Positions 31,071-41,012 are shown, counted from the first letter of the stretch. The stretch is DNA of 64,000 nucleotides from VRUE01 sp963774405 (GCA_963774405.1 CAVZEV010000005.1:1-64000), one strand, 5' to 3'. Notes: generated by a model not told the origin, from the sequence alone. Numbers and translations: made by a program.

Positions 31071-32204
31071 TCACCTGCCCCTGGTAGTTCGAGCCCAGGC
31101 CTGGCCATAGAGTCGCTCTGCAGGAGCACTGGTGCGCTCAAGGGCCAGCTTGCAGACGGGCTGGCGGTGCTCGACCATGAAGGAGACATCGCGGGCGCGG
31201 ACCTCGAGGGCAGCGCGGCTGCCGTAGCGGTCGCCGGACGGGTCGTAGCCGAAGCCGGGGTCGAAGAAGCCGGCGTAGTGGGTGCGCAGCTCGCCCGCGG
31301 TCGGGTCGTAGGCCATCATCTCGGCGGCGATCTGGGGCGGGATGCAGACGCCCTCGGCGGAGAGCAGCAGGTAGAAGATCTCCGGCTCGAGCACGATCTT
31401 CGAGCCGGCCTCGGGGAAGACCGGGGCCCAGTAGTCGGTCCAGCGGTAGGCGCGGATCCGCGAGAGGTCGATCGGCAGGCTGTTCTTCTTCGCCCGGTAT
31501 CCGACGATGCGATCGCTCGGCCCGGAGAGGTCGACGCTGAGGAAGAGCCCGTCGGCCAGCGCCAGCTCGGACTCGCGCAGGGCGTGGGAGTCGAGGTAGA
31601 GCAGCGGGAACTCGTCTTGCAGCGCGCGGATCTCCTCGTCGGCGAGACGCACGTCGCCGCGGGCGAGGCGCAGCTGGTTGAGCGAGAGCCCGGTCTTGAC
31701 CTGGATCGCGAAGGAGCGCGGCACGATCTCGAGGTAGAGCCGGCCGCGGTAGCCGGCGCGGATCTCGTCGAAGCGGTGGTGGCGGTCGGTGAGCACGCGG
31801 GTGAAGACGTCCAGCCGCCCGGTCGAGCTCTTCGGGTTGGCCTTGGCGCGCACGTCCTCGGGCAGCGCCAGCTCCTCGATCAGCGGCACCAGGTAGGGAC
31901 GGTCGCGCTCGAGCACGGCCCCGTCGCGCAGGTCGATCCGCTGGAAGGCGAGCCCCTCGATCTTCTCCTCGACGGTCGAGTCGACGTCGGGCAGGAAGGA
32001 GCAGCGCAGCGCCCAGGCGTGGTCGCCGAGCCGCAGGTCGATGCTGGCCGGCTGGATCGCCTCGGGCCGTATCCGGTAGTCGCCGGAGCTGACCCAGTCG
32101 GCGGTGATCGCCTCTTCCAGGGCCTGCGAGGGCAGCACGCCGTCAACCGCCGAGGCAGTCGCCCCACCCGGCGCGTTCGCCGCCGCTGCCGCCGCCTCAC
32201 TCAT
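31071..32204 (-). CDS. dCTP deaminase, bidomain (DCD family)
   Basis: A 377-aa 2'-deoxycytidine 5'-triphosphate deaminase, converting dCTP to dUTP for dTMP synthesis. The long form carries two dUTPase-like jelly-roll halves: QPASIDLRLGD with KANPKSSTGRLDVF in the first, and EPEIFYLLLSAEGVCIPPQ with HYAGFFDPGFGYDP in the second. The Ser-x-x-Gly-Arg and Glu-containing motifs of the active site are present. The first 20 residues are Ala-rich and not conserved. Length is typical of the bidomain form. Confidence 0.92.
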   Translation of the reverse strand: MSEAAAAAANAPGGATASAVDGVLPSQALEEAITADWVSSGDYRIRPEAIQPASIDLRLGDHAWALRCSFLPDVDSTVEEKIEGLAFQRIDLRDGAVLERDRPYLVPLIEELALPEDVRAKANPKSSTGRLDVFTRVLTDRHHRFDEIRAGYRGRLYLEIVPRSFAIQVKTGLSLNQLRLARGDVRLADEEIRALQDEFPLLYLDSHALRESELALADGLFLSVDLSGPSDRIVGYRAKKNSLPIDLSRIRAYRWTDYWAPVFPEAGSKIVLEPEIFYLLLSAEGVCIPPQIAAEMMAYDPTAGELRTHYAGFFDPGFGYDPSGDRYGSRAALEVRARDVSFMVEHRQPVCKLALERTSAPAERLYGQAWARTTRGR

Positions 32205-32278
32205 CGCCCGAGATTATCCGCCGTACGTCGGTCCTTCTGCCACAGGTAGACGCAAACTCCGCGATTCCCTGGAGGGCG

Positions 32279-32782
32279 TTACTCGTCGAGGCCCGGAATT
32301 GGCTCGCGTGGCAACTCGCCGTGGACCTCAGCGAGTTCTTCGAGATCGTTGCGGTCGCGCGGCCGACCTGCCAAGCGCTTGAAGCCGACGATGCTGGACA
32401 GGCTGGCGATGAAGAACTCGCCACTGCCAAAGTCAGCCGGCATCGCTCGCTCGGCAACCGTCTCGAAGTCAAGTGGCGGCAGGCCGCCTCGCATCACGTC
32501 GATCACACCGGCCGACGTCGTTGCGCGCAGATGGGTCTGGCCGCTCAGATGCTCATCCCGCAACGGTTCCGAGTCCCGGTAGCGGACACCATTCAGCGCA
32601 CGCAGGGCCGCCAGCACACGGCGGTCGTTGTCCGCGTCGTCAGGAACGAGGAAATCGATGTCTTCGGTCGCGCGGACATAGCGATTGGCAATAACAGCGA
32701 AGCCACCGACGACGACAAAGCGAGCCCCGGCCTCGGCCATCGCCCCAACCGCGACGTCGAGCTCAGGATCGAGAGCGCCCAC
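32279..32782 (-). CDS. Nucleotidyltransferase-fold protein (possible toxin of a toxin-antitoxin pair)
   Basis: About 167 aa. The core reads FVVVGGFAVIANRYVRATED then IDFLVP, matching the GG...DxD layout of minimal nucleotidyltransferases (MNT/AbiEii-like). C-terminal GFKRLAGRPRDRNDLEEL is typical for these proteins. GTG at 32782 lies inside the upstream small gene (20-nt overlap), suggesting coupling; an ATG at 32740 would also keep the core. Some relatives modify tRNA or the partner. Function in this pair is an inference. Confidence 0.78.
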   Translation of the reverse strand: MGALDPELDVAVGAMAEAGARFVVVGGFAVIANRYVRATEDIDFLVPDDADNDRRVLAALRALNGVRYRDSEPLRDEHLSGQTHLRATTSAGVIDVMRGGLPPLDFETVAERAMPADFGSGEFFIASLSSIVGFKRLAGRPRDRNDLEELAEVHGELPREPIPGLDE

Positions 32783-32966
32783 CGGCCCGCTCCACAGCTC
32801 GCAGCAGGCCACTCGCCTGCGCCGACAAGTGCTGGCCACGGCGCAGCAACTCCGCGATTGGAGTCTCCGGCGGCGGCGTCAGCGCTTTCCGCTTCTCTGC
32901 GTTGAGCGCGGCCCACTCGGCCTCATGGCCTGGCTCCAAGAGCGTTCTGCGCGGGGAGGAAGACAT
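32763..32966 (-). CDS. Small partner protein of the nucleotidyltransferase
   Basis: A 67-aa soluble, charged, mostly helical protein (EPGHEAEWAALNAEKRKALT, then ETPIAELLRRGQHLSAQASG). I do not recognise a family. It overlaps the nucleotidyltransferase start and would be its first-transcribed partner, as antitoxins usually are. ATG giving MSSSPRR chosen. Confidence 0.6.
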   Translation of the reverse strand: MSSSPRRTLLEPGHEAEWAALNAEKRKALTPPPETPIAELLRRGQHLSAQASGLLRAVERAGGRSRS

Positions 32967-33023
32967 AGGGCAATGGTACGCCGACGACGAGCGGCGCGGC
33001 GAGGAGCACACTGTTTTGCAGGC

Positions 33024-33662
33024 CTACCGGGCTGCGATCACACGCCGCGCCTCGGCGGTGCCGAGGTAGGGCGTCAGGGCAAACTCCGCGATCTCCGGCA
33101 GTAAGCCCGGCATCGTCTTGGTTTCACCGGCGAGGACGCGGCGGGCGAGCAGCGAGGCGATGCCGCCGATCACGGCCTCGTCGGTGGCCTGCGGTGGCCG
33201 CGAGCCGCCCTCCGGCGCCGGCGCCCCGTCGGTCAGGTAGGGCACGAAGCTCTGCAGGGCGACCTGGTAGCGGTCATAGACGCCGCGCCCGGCGCGCAGG
33301 CCCTCGACCAGGACCAGCTGCGTCTGCGCCGTCTCAGCGGCGAACAGATCGAGCAGCGCGGTCAGCGCCGCCAGCACTCCCGTCGCCCAGTCCTCGCGCT
33401 CGGCGCAGGCGGCCAGCACCACGGTCCGGATCCGCTCCACCGCGTCGTCGTAGGCAGCGACGAAGCAGGCGTCCTTGCTCTCGAACTGTTTGTAGAAGTC
33501 GGACTTCGAGACCCCGGCGCGCTTGCCGATCGCCGAAACCGTGGTCCGTTCGTAGCCTTTCTCCTCCAGGCACTCGGCCAGCGCGGCAAGCAGCCGCTCG
33601 CGCTGATTCTGCGCGACGAACTCGCGGGGCAGACCGTGACGGCCGCGGGGCAGACGTTCCAC
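33024..33662 (-). CDS. TetR-family transcriptional regulator
   Basis: A 212-aa regulator. The N-terminal segment ERLPRGRHGLPREFVAQNQR precedes the helix-turn-helix TTVSAIGKRAGVSKSDFYKQF. The C-terminal ligand-binding domain is variable. It shares the RLPxGRHGLPRE leader with the TetR genes at 46825 and 48857, indicating a local paralog family. Its target is not evident; it lies just downstream of the first secreted-protein cassette on the same strand. Confidence 0.92.
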   Translation of the reverse strand: MERLPRGRHGLPREFVAQNQRERLLAALAECLEEKGYERTTVSAIGKRAGVSKSDFYKQFESKDACFVAAYDDAVERIRTVVLAACAEREDWATGVLAALTALLDLFAAETAQTQLVLVEGLRAGRGVYDRYQVALQSFVPYLTDGAPAPEGGSRPPQATDEAVIGGIASLLARRVLAGETKTMPGLLPEIAEFALTPYLGTAEARRVIAAR

Positions 33663-33723
33663 GGCGCGAGAGTCTTTCAGGGAATGCAGTCGTTCCGAAT
33701 GAACGACCGACTCTCCAGCCCCC

Positions 33724-34503
33724 TCATTCCTTCACACCACACGCCTTTTCCACCTTCGCCGAGATCGACAGCCCTTCCCCGAAGGCAAAGGAGGCCAGCG
33801 CCAGCGGGAAGACGGTCCGCGGAGAGCCCTTGGGAGCAGGGCACCCCGCGTTGAAGTAGGAGAGCTGCCTCCCCTTGAAGCGGTATTTGCGCTTCAAGGT
33901 CAGCTTGATCCGATCGACGTAGCCCCAGTCCCCCAGGGCCTGGGGCAAGGACGCGGTGAGCCTGGTGCCGTAGGCGCCGTGACGGGTCTTCTGAATCGAG
34001 AAGGGGATGACGAAGGAAGAGAAGAAGGGGTTGGCGGTGAAGATGTGGGTGAAGATCACCGGCGCTCCCTTCTGTCTTCCGTTGAAGATCAAGAGCCTCC
34101 CGTGGGTCGGGTAGGCGCCCTGGTCGGGCAAGACGATGTGGGCCCAGAACTGGCCCGAGCCGATCAGGGCGTCGCCGCAGCTTTGCAGCGCCCTCTCGGT
34201 CGAGGCGGGCTGGATGCGCCGCAGCGGGCAGGTCGGCAGGCCCTTGGACTGCAAGAGGCCGTGCTTGTTGACTTCCACGGTCATCTGCTTGAGCTGCGGG
34301 GGGATGCCGCCGTGGGGTTCGGAGAGATGGCCCGAGACGAAGACGGCGATCGGGGCGGTTCCCCTCCTTGGCAGCTTGTAGGGGAGGATCTGGGAGAGGA
34401 CGGTGATGCGGACGTTGCCTTCCTGGATCACCGAGGCGTGCGCGAGGCTCGCGCACGCCAGGACCGCCACCGCGGCGGTGAGGGCCCCCGCCCGTCTGCT
34501 CAT
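33724..34503 (-). CDS. Secreted 259-aa four-Cys protein, cassette copy 1
   Basis: Unknown function. Signal peptide (ALTAAVAVLACASLAHAS). Four Cys after cleavage (LPTCPLRR, QSCGDAL, AGCPAP, KACGVKE) suggest two disulfides. It matches cassette copy 2 at 54483-55262 at 250 of 259 positions and, more distantly, the lone gene at 1885-2697. A C-terminal region GRLLIFNGR...THIFTANPFFSSFVIPF is conserved. The ATG lies 2 nt after the stop of the 931-aa protein, so it is the last gene of the cassette operon. Confidence 0.9.
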   Translation of the reverse strand: MSRRAGALTAAVAVLACASLAHASVIQEGNVRITVLSQILPYKLPRRGTAPIAVFVSGHLSEPHGGIPPQLKQMTVEVNKHGLLQSKGLPTCPLRRIQPASTERALQSCGDALIGSGQFWAHIVLPDQGAYPTHGRLLIFNGRQKGAPVIFTHIFTANPFFSSFVIPFSIQKTRHGAYGTRLTASLPQALGDWGYVDRIKLTLKRKYRFKGRQLSYFNAGCPAPKGSPRTVFPLALASFAFGEGLSISAKVEKACGVKE

Positions 34504-34505
34504 CC

Positions 34506-37301
34506 CTAGCGCGCCCTGTGGGAGGAGCGCTTGTGCTTGTGGGCCTTCTTCTTGCAGCCCAGGGGCCTAAGCACCGGCCTGGAGTCCGACTCCTTGCCGT
34601 TGTGGCCGGTGAAGTTGGCTTCGACGCGGTGGGTGCCCTTGCAGAGGTTGGTGCTGTTTTCAAAGAGCCCCTTCTTGCCGCCGTAGAGCGCGATGCGAAC
34701 GGCGGAGACCGGGGCGTCTGGAGTGGCTTCGAAGGTGGTGCGCAGGCGTCCCTTGACCGAGTCGACCTTGCCGTCCAAGACGACGTCGATCTCGCCGTTG
34801 TGAAGCGAGGCGACCACGTCGGGGAGCTGGTGTTCTGAGGGCCTGAGGAAGACCGGGCCTTCCAGGGGCGAGGAGAGGATCGGGGTCACCGCCTTGGCGT
34901 AGCCGTAGATCGATCCCTTCGGGCACATTTCGCCGGGGTGGACACCCTGCTTGAACTGCACCCTGGTGCAGATCGTCTTGAAGTGGGCGTTGGCGATGAA
35001 CTCCGAGGAGGGCAGGGTCACTTCGGTGCGCTTGATCCCCGCTTCGCCGAAGCCATGCATCTTCAGGTTGGCCCTGAGTGCGGGGTAGGCGCCTCGCCTG
35101 GTGCCTCCCTTGAGCTTCAGCGAGAGCTTGGGCTTGAAGGGGAGCAGGGCGCAGTTGACCGCCTGGAAGGGGCTCGAGACCGTGATCGGGCGGTCGTCTG
35201 CTTCAGAGGCGAAGTCAAGGCCCGATCCCAAGACCGTCGAGGCGGTCGAGGTCAGCTTGCAGCCCGTCGGGTTGAGGGTGAATTCGGGGCGGTCGATGTG
35301 CACGCCGATGTCGCGGGCGTGCACGGGGATGCCGGCGACGATGTGCGGGATCGGGTCCGAGCCGGTCGCATCGACGAAGACTTCGCCTGTTTCGGGTTCG
35401 ACTTTGAGCGCCTCCCTGACGACCACGGTGCCGAGGTCGAAGGGGCCGACCACGGCGGGGACCACCGCCACGACGCTGAGCGCCGAGCCGTTGTAGGGGC
35501 CGGCGAGGTAGACAGAGCCGTTGACATAGGTGAGGGTGGTGCCGACCCCGACGCCCACTTCGGTCGAGCCGATCCGCGAGGCGGCCGGGCAGGAGGGGGA
35601 GGCGAGCTCGGCCCCTCCGGCTCCCGCCACCCGTTCGCGCGAGCGGGCCTGGGCGATGCCGGCCTCCGGGCAGAAGGGCACCCCGGCCAGCTTCGCCACC
35701 ACTCCCGGCGGCAGCTTGATCGAGAAGTGGGTGATCTCCTGTTCTTCGTCGGTCCTGGTCAGGTCGAGGTAGAAGGGGGAGAACTTGCCGGCTCCGGCGC
35801 TGATGCTCCCGGCCAGGAGGCCCGGTTTGAACGGCGGCAGGCCGCCCGAGGGGCAGGCGCCGCCGTTGGCGCCGTGGGTGATCTGGGTGGAGGCGATCCG
35901 CTCGGTCGGGGTGTCGGGTGCCGAGAAGGGATAGAGCTCGGTCACCGTCTGGTATTCCCCGCAGGACTGCGGGGTGACCAGCGGTGCCCTGGCGCCTTCG
36001 CGGAAGTGCAGCTTGAAGTCCGAGAAGGGCAAGGGCGGCAGGTCTTCGAAGGTCGAGGTGATCTGCCCTGTCGATTGGTCGAAGGTGACCTTGCCCGCCT
36101 GCTTTACGAACAGGCCTCGTTCGGGCGCCCTCGCGATCAGATACAGCGCCCCCAGGGTGCCGAACTGGTTGGCGTATGGGGAGGCCAGATACAAGGAGCC
36201 TTCCAGCGGTTCGTCGGTCAGCGGGCTGTGGACGATCACCGAGCCGATCTTCGAGCCTTCCGGGCAGCCCTGCCCTGCTGTGGTTTCCAGCCGCTCGGCT
36301 TCGTATTGCGCTGTGGAGCAGGTGCCGATCCCTTCGGCCAGGGAGGGGTTGATGCTCATCCCCTTGGGCAGTGAGACGACCACTTTCCTGGGCTCGGTTT
36401 CCGCTGTCGCGCCTCCCGAGGTCAGGCCCTGGTTGGGCAGGTCGATCTCGTAGTCGAGGCCGGAGGGATTCGATGCCAGCTTGCTGGTCGCCTGCGAGGC
36501 GACCTTGGGTGAGAAGGGGACCGCGCCGCAGCCGGTCAGGGGAGCGGGGTCGCCGCTGGGGTAGCGGGTTTCGGGTTCTGCGGTGAGGAAGTTCTCCGGT
36601 TCGAGGTTGGAGGTGACGGAGACCCGCACCTTCATCGGTTCCCCGCAGCTGGCGGGCAGGGTGACGAAGGGGGTTTCGGGCTCGCCCGATTTCTCTCCCC
36701 CATAGATCCCGCGCAGGGGATCGTGGCCGGGATCGGCCGGCACTCCCCACAGTTCGACCGTGATCGAGCTGGCTTCGATCGGGATCCGCGTCGCGGCGCG
36801 AATCCGGTAGCCGTCGTTGCTCAGCACCGATGCCCGCGGCATCCCGCCGAAGCTACCGGCATTGAAGCCGAGTTCGGCGGCGGCGCCGGGGCTCGGCGAG
36901 ACGTTGTAGAGGGGGGGGATGACGTCGCCCAAGCCGGGCACGATCGCTCGCGCGATGCCGACCTGCGTCCCCGAAGAGCAGCTCGGGGCGCTGGCCCCTT
37001 CGAAGCTCTGGCGCGAGCAGCGCGGCGTCGCAAAGGGGTTGCCGACCCAGCCGGGCGGGAAGTCGATGACCAGGGTGCGCATCTGCCCGCCTTCGGTGTG
37101 GCCCTGTTCGTCCTGGTTCAGTTCGAAGTGGACCTTGAACAGGTAGGGGTGGGTGGAGGCGAGGGTGTCGGGAGTGCCGTCGGCGTTCTCGGCCGTGACG
37201 CTGAGCGAGCCGGGCTTGAAGCCGAAGTCGGCCTGGGCGGCGGCGGGGAGGGCCAGCAGCGCGATCGCCAGCAGTAGGGCTGTGGTCAAACGCCTCATCA
37301 C
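34506..37301 (-). CDS. Large secreted protein, about 930 aa, cassette copy 1
   Basis: Unknown function. Signal peptide (TTALLLAIALLALPAAAQA). The mature protein is rich in beta-type sequence, with recurring Gly/Pro turns (for example CPEGSKIGSVIVHSPLTDEP, and CPAASRIGSTEVGVGVGTTL) that look like repeated modules. It ends in a basic tail (KKKAHKHKRSSHRAR). No LPxTG signal is present. GTG start overlaps the stop of the preceding 1229-aa gene (GTGA), the same arrangement as in copy 2. Glu is mostly GAA. The paralog at 55265-58073 is frameshifted. Confidence 0.9.
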   Translation of the reverse strand: MMRRLTTALLLAIALLALPAAAQADFGFKPGSLSVTAENADGTPDTLASTHPYLFKVHFELNQDEQGHTEGGQMRTLVIDFPPGWVGNPFATPRCSRQSFEGASAPSCSSGTQVGIARAIVPGLGDVIPPLYNVSPSPGAAAELGFNAGSFGGMPRASVLSNDGYRIRAATRIPIEASSITVELWGVPADPGHDPLRGIYGGEKSGEPETPFVTLPASCGEPMKVRVSVTSNLEPENFLTAEPETRYPSGDPAPLTGCGAVPFSPKVASQATSKLASNPSGLDYEIDLPNQGLTSGGATAETEPRKVVVSLPKGMSINPSLAEGIGTCSTAQYEAERLETTAGQGCPEGSKIGSVIVHSPLTDEPLEGSLYLASPYANQFGTLGALYLIARAPERGLFVKQAGKVTFDQSTGQITSTFEDLPPLPFSDFKLHFREGARAPLVTPQSCGEYQTVTELYPFSAPDTPTERIASTQITHGANGGACPSGGLPPFKPGLLAGSISAGAGKFSPFYLDLTRTDEEQEITHFSIKLPPGVVAKLAGVPFCPEAGIAQARSRERVAGAGGAELASPSCPAASRIGSTEVGVGVGTTLTYVNGSVYLAGPYNGSALSVVAVVPAVVGPFDLGTVVVREALKVEPETGEVFVDATGSDPIPHIVAGIPVHARDIGVHIDRPEFTLNPTGCKLTSTASTVLGSGLDFASEADDRPITVSSPFQAVNCALLPFKPKLSLKLKGGTRRGAYPALRANLKMHGFGEAGIKRTEVTLPSSEFIANAHFKTICTRVQFKQGVHPGEMCPKGSIYGYAKAVTPILSSPLEGPVFLRPSEHQLPDVVASLHNGEIDVVLDGKVDSVKGRLRTTFEATPDAPVSAVRIALYGGKKGLFENSTNLCKGTHRVEANFTGHNGKESDSRPVLRPLGCKKKAHKHKRSSHRAR

Positions 37302-40300
37302 TTATTCCCCCGATCGTGGTTGGTTCGCCCTCGGCGGCCGTGGCCGCGGTGGTGCTTTGCCTTCTTTGCTTTCTTCTTGTGCGCGTGGCGCTTGACGCAG
37401 CGCCCGTGCGAGCGCTTCCTGCCCTTGGCGCAACGCCCGGGCTTCTTTGACCCGCCTTCCTCGACGTTTCCTTCACCCGCCGGGGCGGAGGTCGCCGGGG
37501 TCGGGTGGTTGGGAACGGCCGGTGGCGGCTGGCAGGCTTCGCCCTGGCATTCGCCGCGCTGAGTTTCGGTTTCGGCGGCGATGCCGCCGCCGATGCGGGC
37601 GTCATAGAGGTCCATCAGTTCGTCGGTGTCCTTGCCCACCAAGCGGTCGCGGGTGGTGAAGAAGACGTTGTTGCCGTCTTCGTCCATCGCCACGAAGTTG
37701 GAGTCCACCGATTCGCGCCCGGCGCTGATCAGGGCCACGCAGCCGCCTTCTCCTTCGCAACTGCCGAGACCCTGGGGCTCGAACTCATAGACGTCTTCGA
37801 CGCCTTCGTTGGTGTCGAGCGGGCTGAGCGAGTCCCCTGTGTCGAAAAGGAGGCGTCCCGAGTCGGTCAGGTAGCGGGGCTGGGCGAACATTCCCCCGCC
37901 GTTGATCAGCGGCAGATAGCTGCGCCACAGGGGCGTGGCGCCGCTGGGGTTGCACGAGGCGCAGGCCAGCCGGTCGGTGGTCGAGTCATAGAGGAACACC
38001 TCCTGACACGGCCCCGGTTCGATGATCCCAGCCGGCTGGTTGCCGTTGCAGGGACCGACATTGTCATAGCCGGTCAGCCTCCCCGCCGACTGGAACGCGA
38101 CGAACCTCCCGTTGGGACTTGCCTCAGCGGTGCGATTGGCCGGGGAGGCTTCCCAGTCGCTCGAATCGGGATGCTGTCCGCTGGTCGTCAACCGGCCCAC
38201 AAACCGCCCGCTTCCTCCCTGCTGCCAGGCGTAGAGGTTGCTGGCCCCGTCTTCGGCGACTTCGCCTTCGCCGTTGGGAACTTCGTCGAGCACTTTGGTG
38301 TCGACGAAGTAGACGTGGGAAAGGTCGTCGGCCTGGCCGATCGTGCCAACGAAGCCGCCTTCGCCGTTGGTCAGGTCGACCGTCGCTTCGCTGCCTTCGG
38401 TGTAGTGGAGGTGCCCGTTGGCGAGCAGCACCGCCGAGCCGTCTTTTGCGGCGACGAGGAATTTGCCGGGGTCGGGAACCCCTTCGGTCGCGATCACCCT
38501 GGTGCTCTGGCCGGCTTCGCGCACATAGACCTGGCCTTTGTCGTCTGACCAGAAGGCCCGGCTGCCGTCTTCGGAGATCGGGTTGGCGCTCGGGGTGGCA
38601 AAGCCTGCGCCTGCTTTGGCTTCGCCGTTGCCCGGCTTGACGTTTACCAGCGCCAGGTTGCCTTCGTGCCATTCGTAGAGGTTCGGTTTCGATTTGCCGC
38701 CGTCGGCGGACGCCGGGGCGAATTCGGTTGCTTCGGTGAGCGCGTCGTTGGCAGCGAAGAAGACTCGGCTCTGGTCGGCGGAGGCGCCGGCGTAGGAGAT
38801 CTGGAACTGGTTGGCTTTGCGGTGCGGCGGTTCGGATGTGATCAGCGGCGTCAGTTCCGGCGAGCCGTCGGTCGGCTGGGTGTAGAGGTTGGCGTAGCCG
38901 GGCGGGGCGCTTGGTGCGAGCACCGCGCCTTCCTTTTGTTCGAGAATCCCCTGGCCGAGCTGGGGCTCGAAGCCAAGGTAGCGGCCGCTGAACAGGTCGG
39001 GGGTGAAGCTCGTCGTCTGCCAGCCGGTGCTCGCGTCCCGGCGGGCGACGTACTCGTTTCCGGCTGTCGTGCCCCCCGCGCCGAAGGCAGACCCCTCATA
39101 GGCCACGGCTTCGCCGTCGAGGCTTGCCAGCATCGCAAACCGGGTCTTGAACGCGCCCGGCTTGCAACTAATGCAACTGCCACTGGCCTCTTGGCTGGCC
39201 CTCCCACTGTCCGCCGGCCACACCTGTCCGCCGTTCTTCATCGCCGGGCTGACCATCTCCCAGGCGCGACCGTCGGGCAGTGTCGGGATCGTCGCCGAGT
39301 AGGTGGCGAAGGCGAAGGCATCGCCTTCGTCGACACACGGTTCTTCGACCAGTTCGATGCACTGGCTCTGCACGACCGCCCGGAAGCGATAGGGGGTTTC
39401 GGGCATGAGCGGCCCGAGTGCGGCGCAGACCTTCTGCACTCCACCGACGCCTTCGACGTACCCGCCACCAAGGGGTGCTTCTTTAGCAGCGGCGAAGCTT
39501 TCGCCGCTTTCCTGGTATTCGGCCTCGCTCTCGTACTGGAAGGCGTAGTGGGTTCGGTAACCGTTGGGGCTGACCGAGGCGCAGGCGACGGCGCTGGTCG
39601 CGGTCACGTGGCCGATCGACTGGGATTCGATCACCGGCGGCAGCTGACGGGGGTGGGCGAGGACGTAGCCGAGGGCGCTGTTGTTATTCCCTGAATTTTC
39701 ACGTTCCACGTTCGCGCCCGGAGACGCCGCATAGAGCGCTCCGTCGCGCCTGGTTTCTCCGGTTTCCCGGGTCGGGTCGACCGCCAGCGCGTAGACGTAT
39801 TCGGGTTCGGGGGAGAGAGCCAGCGCTTCCCCGCCTGCCCCTTCGACCTTGAATTCGTGCGTGGTTTCGTCGCAGGGGCCAAATCGCCGGATCCGCGAGG
39901 GGAACTTTTCGGTGAAGTAGAACGGTTCGCCCGTTTCGGGATCGATCGTCATCGCCAGCACGCCGCCCGCGATGACCTTGGTGCTGCAGCGCGGTGCCTG
40001 GGCCAGGGTCGGGTAGGCGCCGGGCGTTTCGGCGGCAAGCTCCCTGATCGCGTTGGTGCCGCCGAACGAGGCGACGTAGAGGTTGCCCGCCTCGTCGAAG
40101 ACCGGCGCCTGGGGCGCTTCCCCTTCGGAAGTGCCAGCTACTTCTCCAGCGTATTCGTAGTCTTCGTAGTCGCCTTCGTGGGGGCGGAAGACCATCAGGC
40201 GCCGGTAGAAGGTTTCGCCGGAGCCGGTTCCGTCGAAGACGTAGACCTCGCCCGCCCCGTTCACGCCTACGATATCCGACGCAAACGGGGCTTCGTGCAC

Positions 40301-40987
40301 CTTGCCTGGGCTTTCGGCAACCGTTTGGCCGCTCGCCGCCCGTTCGCCGAAGCGGGTGATCTCTTCGCCGGCGTCGGCGTTGTAGACGACGACCATCTTT
40401 GCGTTGGGTATTTCTCCGCCGCCCGGTTTGTAGCGGAGCGAGCCGCCGTAGACATAGACGTAGCCTGTGCTCTGGTCGACGTCGAGGCCGACCTTCGAAC
40501 CTTCTCCCCCCGTCGGGCGGGTCGGGCAAGGTTGTTCGGCAACCTGTTTACCTTCCACTTCTTCGGTGCCGAGCAGCGGGCCGCAGCGTTCGAATGTTTC
40601 TTCCGGGTCGACCACGTTCCAACCCTCGACGAATTCCATCCCGCCACCGGCCTTGGGCTCATACATCGCGACCCGGTCGTTCCCTAGCCTTTCCGTCACC
40701 GCATACACCGTCCCCTTCGGTACCCCGCCGGCGCCGGTGCGGTTGACCGCCATCGCGCCGGCGCCGCCGAGCTGAACTTCTTCGGGGAAGAGGTAGTGAT
40801 TTTCTTCATCTTTTTCCGTGGCGCCTGCGGCGGTGCCGCCGAAGATGCCGTTGGGGGAGGGCAGCTGTTCGTAGGCGGCCTGGGCGGACGCCGAGAGCCA
40901 GAGAGCACCGGCCAAAGCGATGGCCGTTGCTCCGGGGAGGAACCTCAGGAGATTTCTGAGGCCGTGGGTCATATGTGTGCTTGACAT
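37298..40987 (-). CDS. Giant secreted beta-propeller-like protein, 1229 aa, cassette copy 1
   Basis: Unknown function. Signal peptide near residues 10-37 (ATAIALAGALWLSASAQA). The N-terminal third has repeat units resembling NHL-type beta-propeller blades (VDQSTGYVYVYGG, AVDPTRETGETRRDGALYAA). A fibronectin-like segment (residues roughly 470-560) follows, then a second propeller-like region (RVFFAANDALTE, FVAFQSAGRLTG, NVFFTTRDRLVGKDTDELMD). The C-terminus is extremely basic (KRHAHKKKAKKAKHHRGHG), possibly binding acidic wall polymers. ATG with aggag 7 nt upstream. Closely resembles the 1137-aa protein of copy 2 in order and tail but with diverged sequence. Confidence 0.9.
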   Translation of the reverse strand: MSSTHMTHGLRNLLRFLPGATAIALAGALWLSASAQAAYEQLPSPNGIFGGTAAGATEKDEENHYLFPEEVQLGGAGAMAVNRTGAGGVPKGTVYAVTERLGNDRVAMYEPKAGGGMEFVEGWNVVDPEETFERCGPLLGTEEVEGKQVAEQPCPTRPTGGEGSKVGLDVDQSTGYVYVYGGSLRYKPGGGEIPNAKMVVVYNADAGEEITRFGERAASGQTVAESPGKVHEAPFASDIVGVNGAGEVYVFDGTGSGETFYRRLMVFRPHEGDYEDYEYAGEVAGTSEGEAPQAPVFDEAGNLYVASFGGTNAIRELAAETPGAYPTLAQAPRCSTKVIAGGVLAMTIDPETGEPFYFTEKFPSRIRRFGPCDETTHEFKVEGAGGEALALSPEPEYVYALAVDPTRETGETRRDGALYAASPGANVERENSGNNNSALGYVLAHPRQLPPVIESQSIGHVTATSAVACASVSPNGYRTHYAFQYESEAEYQESGESFAAAKEAPLGGGYVEGVGGVQKVCAALGPLMPETPYRFRAVVQSQCIELVEEPCVDEGDAFAFATYSATIPTLPDGRAWEMVSPAMKNGGQVWPADSGRASQEASGSCISCKPGAFKTRFAMLASLDGEAVAYEGSAFGAGGTTAGNEYVARRDASTGWQTTSFTPDLFSGRYLGFEPQLGQGILEQKEGAVLAPSAPPGYANLYTQPTDGSPELTPLITSEPPHRKANQFQISYAGASADQSRVFFAANDALTEATEFAPASADGGKSKPNLYEWHEGNLALVNVKPGNGEAKAGAGFATPSANPISEDGSRAFWSDDKGQVYVREAGQSTRVIATEGVPDPGKFLVAAKDGSAVLLANGHLHYTEGSEATVDLTNGEGGFVGTIGQADDLSHVYFVDTKVLDEVPNGEGEVAEDGASNLYAWQQGGSGRFVGRLTTSGQHPDSSDWEASPANRTAEASPNGRFVAFQSAGRLTGYDNVGPCNGNQPAGIIEPGPCQEVFLYDSTTDRLACASCNPSGATPLWRSYLPLINGGGMFAQPRYLTDSGRLLFDTGDSLSPLDTNEGVEDVYEFEPQGLGSCEGEGGCVALISAGRESVDSNFVAMDEDGNNVFFTTRDRLVGKDTDELMDLYDARIGGGIAAETETQRGECQGEACQPPPAVPNHPTPATSAPAGEGNVEEGGSKKPGRCAKGRKRSHGRCVKRHAHKKKAKKAKHHRGHGRRGRTNHDRGNK

Positions 40988-41012
40988 GTGAGTTCTCCTG
41001 GCTCTCGGCGTC

